Origin: Peptostreptococcaceae bacterium
GTDB lineage: Bacteria; Bacillota; Clostridia; Peptostreptococcales; Anaerovoracaceae
Direction: 5' to 3'
DNA length: 18,335 bases
Assembly (NCBI GenBank): GCA_016650115.1
Contig: JAENWI010000010.1
Span: 1 to 18,335, forward strand
Part shown: positions 13,570 through 18,335 of the stretch, piece by piece
Position numbering within the stretch: the stretch's first letter is position 1
How the letters are laid out: each line of letters begins with the position of its first letter
The notes under the pieces: generated by a model
Told to the model about the DNA's origin: nothing
The model's database searches: none
What the model saw: the letters and a program-made list of their open reading frames with translations, nothing else
Position numbers and translations under genes: made by a program

Positions 13570-14682
13570 TTATTTCTCCATCAGTTCCTTTATTATTTCT
13601 TCATTCATATCAAGCCTTTTAATGAGCACTTGTATTTTTTCTCTGACTTTATTTTTAGCCTTCACCCTGTTCCTCCAGGTTTTTTCAAATTCTTCAATAA
13701 AATACTCGTTGTCAAAATCATAAATGCTGCATATCGCCCGAAGTCCGATTGAATGCATAAACGAATTAATTTTTGGGTCATAGGATATGGCAATCATTGG
13801 GATCTCCATAATCGCTGCATGTATCAAGGCATGAAGTCTTACTCCCACCAAAAAGTCCATATTCCCTATGATACTAAGCATTTCATCGGTCAGATATTTA
13901 TGCCTGATAACAAAAACTCTGTTTTCAAGTCTTTTTTCAATTTCATCGATTACACCCATATCTTCACTGTAATGAAAAGGGATCAGGACGATTTCCACAT
14001 GATATTCCTCAATAAGTCTGTTCATGGAAATACAGAGCTGATCGACGAATTTGCTGTCCACCTTTCTTTCTCTTATGGCGAATCCAATTGTTGTCTTCTC
14101 TGGATTCTTTATAAATCCTTCATTTTTAAGTATTTTTCTGCCTGCTTCTAAAGAAACCTGTTTAATTCTAAGAACCGGATCCGCTGTCACTACAATTTTG
14201 TCACCAGGTATGCCGATTTCAACAAGTAATTCTTTTGACGCATCATCTCTTACGACGATTCCGTCTGTTTTACTTAAAATTCTATAGGTTATTTTCCGAT
14301 TAAATACTGAATTGATTGGTCCTATCCCCTGGCTGTAGATCAGCACTTTTTTCCCCAGTATTTTTGCGGCCCACATAATGAACAGATAATAAAAAATACT
14401 CCTTTTACTCGTTACATCCTGAAGAAGACTTCCTCCTCCGCTTATTAAAATGTCACATTTGCTGATTGCTTTAATAATATCAATAACCGATTTTCTGTTC
14501 ACTGCATGAACACCATATTTATCCATTGTTGAAACCGGATCCTTAGATAATACGGTTATTTCAATCTGGTCCAGCTTCTCTTTTAAATTATCAACAACTG
14601 CACTTAAAATTGATTCATCTCCGATATTATTGAATCCATAATATCCCGAAATAAGCAATTTATTCATCTTATTACTGTTCAA
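13570..14682 (-). CDS. csaB: Polysaccharide pyruvyl transferase CsaB
   Basis: Adds ketal-linked pyruvate to a wall polysaccharide, the modification recognised by SLH domains of surface proteins. It is about 370 residues, with the family start GYYGFNNIGDESIL (13-26), the sugar-binding loop ILISGGGSLLQD, YSQGIGPI, and the C-terminal VGVRLHALIHAAI. The start is most likely the TTG at 14682: AAAGGAG lies 6 bases upstream and the codon is one base after the DUF5693 stop (TAGcTTG). ATG codons at 14667 and 14703 are worse placed. The csaB-tagA pair with DUF5693 is a known Clostridial arrangement. No SLH-domain protein is in the window; its existence elsewhere in the genome is predicted. Confidence 0.9.
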   Translation of the reverse strand: MNSNKMNKLLISGYYGFNNIGDESILSAVVDNLKEKLDQIEITVLSKDPVSTMDKYGVHAVNRKSVIDIIKAISKCDILISGGGSLLQDVTSKRSIFYYLFIMWAAKILGKKVLIYSQGIGPINSVFNRKITYRILSKTDGIVVRDDASKELLVEIGIPGDKIVVTADPVLRIKQVSLEAGRKILKNEGFIKNPEKTTIGFAIRERKVDSKFVDQLCISMNRLIEEYHVEIVLIPFHYSEDMGVIDEIEKRLENRVFVIRHKYLTDEMLSIIGNMDFLVGVRLHALIHAAIMEIPMIAISYDPKINSFMHSIGLRAICSIYDFDNEYFIEEFEKTWRNRVKAKNKVREKIQVLIKRLDMNEEIIKELMEK

Positions 14683-14683
14683 G

Positions 14684-16870
14684 CTAAACTCCTTTACTTT
14701 CAAGACGGTTTTTGAAATACTTCAAATATCCTTTGTATAATGCATCAAATATAAGTATTCCAAAGACACCAACCATTATTCCAAGCATTAATGAATACCC
14801 GGTTCTGAAAAATCCCAAATATAAAGGTGTTCTGATGTGCATAAACGTATTAATCACTGATGTTACACCAATAACCCCGCCTAATCCAAATATGATCGGC
14901 CAAAGTTTGAAGCCTCTGATGGACGTATAAACCATCAGCATAATGGCAGGAAAAGCAAACAAGAATTCTTTTGATCTTGGCCTTGCAATTAAATAGTCTT
15001 CCAGCTTATTTCTAAACAACATTTCATAACTTGAAACCTGAATGGATGAATCATGCCCGGTTCTTATGATGTAGTATGCTCCTACCGCACCCAGTACAGC
15101 TGCCAGCAAAACCATCCAGACCCTGACATTCGTATTAATCATATCCTTTATATCTGAAAATTCCAGTTTTCCCGGTTTTTCCTTCCTGCTTTCAAACCCG
15201 AAGTATGCTAAATAAGCCATTACAAAGTAAGCCATTGGCAGGAGCTGCGCCGCTTTTACACCTCTGAATGTATTAATCTCCAGCATAAAATTAACAGAAG
15301 AAATTGGCGCCGCGGTAAACATTCCTCCGATGAGCGCAACTATAACGGAAAGCACCAGTGTCATAACGGCCAGCATAATGATTTTAGTCAGTTTTGCGTC
15401 TCTACTCAGACTGTCAGCAAAATCCTTACTGAGCTTTGTATATAATGTTACTGCGATACAGCCAAAAATGACCGCTGAGGAAAAGCTGGTAATCAACACA
15501 ATCCAATTAGGAAGGAACAGGTATGCCCCAATTACTCCTAAAAATCCAACTGCAGCTAAAACCACTTTTGTTTTTCTTTTTATTGAAAGGAAGGCATCCA
15601 CCAGCAGAATTCCTGAAAAGATACATCCAAACCCTAAAATTAATTTCAGGATTGGGTTAATTTGCTGATTTGCCATAATTGTTGCATCACCAAAGGATAT
15701 ATCATGCTTACTCAATCTTGTTTCAAGATTACCAAACATTTTTTCGTATACTGTCGGATCTGTTACATAGGTATGAAGGTCTTTATACTCCATTACAGGT
15801 TTAAAGTAAATCACTCTGATGTTTCTTTCTGAAACAGCTCTGAATAAAGTGTTTTCAATTTCTTCTGCGCCTGGATAACCGTAATACTGATATCTGTTTT
15901 GAATATAATTCCAAACAGAAAATATTCTTACAGTATTATAATTGTTGGCTTTTGCTATATCTTCTACACCATACTGCATAATATTCTGCAGCTGTGTCGT
16001 GTTTTCAATTAATCCAATTACCACATCCTTTTTATCGAGATATTCCTCGGCCGTTTCAACCCCGTCATCATAACCGATTACTGCCTCTCCACCCACAATG
16101 ATATATTTTGGGTTGATGTGGTACTTCTCATATTCGGCTATGACTGCCTTTGCATATTTTTGGTCATTCCATCCATTATAACTTAAGGTTCTAGGAACAA
16201 TTTCCATTCCTGCCGCTTGAATTTTTTCAACTTTTTCCGGGAAAAAGCCCAAACTGATGTACATCAGTTTGGAACCGTTGTAATCCACTTTCTCCATAAA
16301 TCCAGCATTTTTCGAATTCATTTCTTTATATTTTTCAGTGTATAGAGTTACATCAGATGTCCCGTTCAATACAGCAAAACCTTTGTCTCCACTTTTTACA
16401 GTGAAATACATTTCTGGCTGTAGACGCTCTTTTATTGCATTTAAAACAAAATCACTCGTTTCTGAGTTATCCAGTTCTATCAGCACATCGTATGGATCAA
16501 AACCATTTTTTTCCAATTCCAAAACCAATTCTGACGGGTATTGATCTCTCCAGTTTGCCTGTTTGGTAATCTCTCCCATTAAATTGCCACTTACAGGAAT
16601 TTCAACATCCTCCATAAGCGACATGATATTTTCTTCCGAAAGGCCAACCTTAGTGATACCCATCTCATTCTTAAATTCATTTAACCACCATGAAATATCT
16701 TTATCTGATTGTTCTGCCATTGCAACTAATTCGTTATAATCTAAAACAACATCATATGATTTATTACTGCTTTCAATAACACCTCTTCCACCAATAATTG
16801 TAATAGCAACAATAAAGGCAACTATAATTCCTATCAATATATATTTGTTGTTTTTAATAAATTCTTTCAT
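14684..16870 (-). CDS. DUF5693-type large membrane protein of the wall-polymer cluster
   Basis: A 728-residue integral membrane protein. Residues 9-28 form one N-terminal membrane segment. Residues about 30-405 form a large outside domain with repeated beta/alpha units (such as LMYISLGFFPEKVEKIQAAG, KYIIVGGEAVIGYDDG, VRVIYFKPV), which may be a TIM-barrel-like fold. From about 406 to 712 come eight or nine hydrophobic segments. I recognise the family by its place between csaB and a small secreted protein and by its architecture, not by motifs of known function. No catalytic residue can be named. Its stop codon abuts the csaB start, so expression is coupled. A role in assembling or exporting the pyruvylated polymer is inferred from neighbours; the codon usage looks like the rest of the window. 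Confidence 0.72.
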   Translation of the reverse strand: MKEFIKNNKYILIGIIVAFIVAITIIGGRGVIESSNKSYDVVLDYNELVAMAEQSDKDISWWLNEFKNEMGITKVGLSEENIMSLMEDVEIPVSGNLMGEITKQANWRDQYPSELVLELEKNGFDPYDVLIELDNSETSDFVLNAIKERLQPEMYFTVKSGDKGFAVLNGTSDVTLYTEKYKEMNSKNAGFMEKVDYNGSKLMYISLGFFPEKVEKIQAAGMEIVPRTLSYNGWNDQKYAKAVIAEYEKYHINPKYIIVGGEAVIGYDDGVETAEEYLDKKDVVIGLIENTTQLQNIMQYGVEDIAKANNYNTVRIFSVWNYIQNRYQYYGYPGAEEIENTLFRAVSERNIRVIYFKPVMEYKDLHTYVTDPTVYEKMFGNLETRLSKHDISFGDATIMANQQINPILKLILGFGCIFSGILLVDAFLSIKRKTKVVLAAVGFLGVIGAYLFLPNWIVLITSFSSAVIFGCIAVTLYTKLSKDFADSLSRDAKLTKIIMLAVMTLVLSVIVALIGGMFTAAPISSVNFMLEINTFRGVKAAQLLPMAYFVMAYLAYFGFESRKEKPGKLEFSDIKDMINTNVRVWMVLLAAVLGAVGAYYIIRTGHDSSIQVSSYEMLFRNKLEDYLIARPRSKEFLFAFPAIMLMVYTSIRGFKLWPIIFGLGGVIGVTSVINTFMHIRTPLYLGFFRTGYSLMLGIMVGVFGILIFDALYKGYLKYFKNRLESKGV

Positions 16871-16884
16871 ATTCTGCTCGCTTC

Positions 16885-17277
16885 CTATTGTATCGTGTAG
16901 TTTCCTCTAATAATAACCCAAGCTTCCGTCGAAACCATAATTCCTCTACCATCTTTTCTTGGTATTAACAGTAAATGATTTGCTGCCACTGAATTACCTG
17001 TCATTAAGTCTTTACCTGCTGAAATATCCGACACACCATTAGCCCCATTATCTATTGCTGTGGCTTCGCCGCTTCTAAGTATTATTTCAGTACCCTCATC
17101 ACCAATGAGGGTTTGCCCGGCTTCAAGTTTAACCGGCAAATAGGAGACTTTGCTGTCGACATAGCTTTTAGTAACAACCGGGTCAGTTTCTGATCCAGGG
17201 ATGTTTACCGCCGCCGAAACACCTGCTATTCCAAGTATAAAAACACTAATTAAAACCATTATTGTAATTCTCTTCAT
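16885..17277 (-). CDS. Small exported protein of unknown function
   Basis: A 130-residue protein that I do not recognise. Residues 1-23 form a signal peptide with a probable cleavage near AAVNIP. The mature part has a short polar linker, then TDPVVTKSYVDSKVSYLPVK (31-50), which resembles a short coiled coil. A compact beta-rich domain follows (LEAGQTLIGDEGTEIILRSG, 51-70) and ends with HLLLIPRKDGRGIMVSTEAW and VIIRGNY. No cysteine or catalytic triad is visible. The start is the ATG at 17277, with AGGTGATC two bases upstream and overlapping the nnrD stop as ATGA; the frame extends upstream to 17331 but inside nnrD. It lies 14 bases before the DUF5693 gene and is translationally coupled to nnrD. 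A partner of the DUF5693 protein or the wall polymer is plausible only from position. Confidence 0.72.
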   Translation of the reverse strand: MKRITIMVLISVFILGIAGVSAAVNIPGSETDPVVTKSYVDSKVSYLPVKLEAGQTLIGDEGTEIILRSGEATAIDNGANGVSDISAGKDLMTGNSVAANHLLLIPRKDGRGIMVSTEAWVIIRGNYTIQ

Positions 17278-18107
17278 GTGATCACCTGTTCCTTTACCAT
17301 TATCTGCAATGCTTTCGCAGTGTAATAACAAATATCCCCTGCAATAAGCCCGTGCTCTCCTAAATCTTCTTTTGCAAGGTCTCCGGCCAACCCGTGAATG
17401 TATACGCCGATTTTCGCTGCTATTTGAGTCTCATATTTTTGTCCGCACAAACTGACGATTATTCCTGTTAAAACATCTCCCGTTCCACCCGTTGACATCC
17501 CAGGATTTCCGTTTTTATTGGTCCATATTTCTTTTCCGTCAAAAACAACCGTGTGATTACCTTTTAAAACAACAATCGCATTTGACAGTTTATTAAGTTC
17601 TCTTGCGACCTCTTCTCTACTAAGGTTAACAGCGGTTTTATCTTTATGATGAAGTAGCCTCATCGCTTCTCCCATATGAGGTGTTATTATTATTTTTGCT
17701 TTACTGTTCTTTAATAGTTGCAGTCTGTTGTCTTTTGAAAGCATATTCAATCCGTCTGCATCAATTACAATAGTCTTGCTGTATTTTTCAAGAATTTCCT
17801 TTAACAGCGAAAAATCTTCCTCATTGTTTCCAAGACCAGGGCCAAAAGCAATTGCATCATACTTTTCAATCCCGGAGATAGCACCTTCCCTCGGAATGCA
17901 GGTTGCTTCCAGAACTGCTATTTGAACGACTGATAAAATGTCTGGCGGAACACACATTTGGACAAGCCCTGACCCGGATCTCAACGCACCTTTTGCACAA
18001 AGTGCTGCAGCACCTGCCATTCCCTTGCTTCCCGCTATAATTAATACTTTCCCATAATCTCCTTTGTGGCTGTCGGGGTTTCTCTCAGCTAATTTAAACA
18101 TCATCAT
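17274..18107 (-). CDS. nnrD: ADP-dependent NAD(P)H-hydrate dehydratase
   Basis: Repairs damaged NADH/NADPH by dehydrating the S-form hydrate with ADP, 277 residues. It is the stand-alone C-terminal (dehydratase) form like B. subtilis YxkO, without the NnrE epimerase domain; no nnrE is seen in the window. Motifs are HKGDYGK (14-20), GPGLG (89-93), DADGLN (116-121), TPHMGE (142-147), LKG (181-183) and GMSTGGTGDVL (203-213) with the catalytic Asp211. The ATG at 18107 overlaps the stop of the mgtE fragment by 4 bases (ATGA). Three successive ATG codons occur there, so the true initiator could be any of them. Fold class is ribokinase-like, but the motif set is specific for NnrD. Confidence 0.95.
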   Translation of the reverse strand: MMMFKLAERNPDSHKGDYGKVLIIAGSKGMAGAAALCAKGALRSGSGLVQMCVPPDILSVVQIAVLEATCIPREGAISGIEKYDAIAFGPGLGNNEEDFSLLKEILEKYSKTIVIDADGLNMLSKDNRLQLLKNSKAKIIITPHMGEAMRLLHHKDKTAVNLSREEVARELNKLSNAIVVLKGNHTVVFDGKEIWTNKNGNPGMSTGGTGDVLTGIIVSLCGQKYETQIAAKIGVYIHGLAGDLAKEDLGEHGLIAGDICYYTAKALQIMVKEQVIT

Positions 18108-18335
18108 AATCCAAGAATCAATGATGCCAGTAAGAAATACGTGACAACTGAAATCATATCTGTAATAGAGGCTATCATTGGGCTCGCCATTAATGCAGGG
18201 TCAATTCCAACTTTTTTGGCTGCCATTGGAAGCATGCTTCCAATACTTTTTGCTGCCATCACGATAATTAACATGGAAATACAAACCGCAAGACCAATCC
18301 ATGGGCCTTCTCCATCCAGCCAGCAAATTCTGGCA
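18104..18335 (-). CDS. mgtE: Magnesium transporter MgtE, C-terminal fragment (runs off the window)
   Basis: The last about 76 residues of a membrane protein whose upstream part lies beyond base 18335. The stretch GSMLPMAAKKVGIDPALMAS, followed by PMIASITDMISVVTYFLLAS, matches the final helices of MgtE, including the Asp of DPA and the second Asp that line the Mg2+ pore. Two hydrophobic segments are visible, and the protein ends with LASLILGL. Stop codon TGA at 18104-18106 overlaps the nnrD start by 4 bases. The family is a homodimeric Mg2+ channel with cytoplasmic CBS domains; those domains would be in the missing part. Confidence 0.88.
   Translation of the reverse strand, partial: ARICWLDGEGPWIGLAVCISMLIIVMAAKSIGSMLPMAAKKVGIDPALMASPMIASITDMISVVTYFLLASLILGL

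Noticed and set aside
1..18335. CRISPR array, insertion sequence, prophage, tRNA or rRNA
   Set aside because: No regularly spaced repeats, transposase or integrase frames, or tRNA-like cloverleaf were seen on either strand; gene packing is that of a core chromosome.

Overview
The window reads as part of the chromosome of a low-GC, anaerobic-type Firmicute (Clostridia or Tissierellia-like). The evidence is AT-rich sequence, AGGAGG-type ribosome binding sites, an isoleucine T-box, a split transketolase, a CsaB/TagA/DUF5693 cell-surface cluster and a TrpR/YerC repressor. Genus cannot be fixed from the sequence. All 18 genes recognised lie on the minus strand, so transcription runs from high to low coordinates. 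No mobile element, CRISPR array, rRNA or tRNA was seen.

In transcription order, the first block (18335 to about 10960) is a tightly packed run. It contains the 3' end of an MgtE magnesium transporter, nnrD (NAD(P)H-hydrate repair), a small secreted protein, a large DUF5693 membrane protein, csaB (pyruvyl transferase for wall polymers), a TagA/WecG-type glycosyltransferase and the two halves of a transketolase. Many junctions overlap by 1-4 bases or abut, and the run ends at a strong intrinsic terminator at 10960-11006. The csaB, tagA and DUF5693 genes point to assembly of a secondary cell-wall polymer.

The second block (10913 to 4387) starts with a ParA/MinD-fold protein whose P-loop has lost both signature lysines. 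A good sigma-A promoter follows, driving ftsE, ftsX, a secreted coiled-coil LytM (M23) peptidase, recJ and the S41 protease ctpA. FtsEX with a periplasm-facing or wall-facing M23 hydrolase is the known division-coupled wall hydrolysis module; recJ sits between the hydrolase and ctpA.

The third block (4367 to 520) is yerC with its own promoter and a terminator. After it comes an overlapping operon: an Sfp-type phosphopantetheinyl transferase, an EamA transporter, recX, a divergent dapB and a NYN/OST-HTH RNA-binding or nuclease protein. The last block (513 to 1) is a promoter, an Ile T-box leader with antiterminator and terminator, and the first 74 codons of an isoleucyl-tRNA synthetase. That synthetase is of type 2 and its HIGH signature is rearranged to GIHH, a change linked in other IleRS2 proteins to extreme mupirocin resistance. 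This is the most striking single observation in the window.
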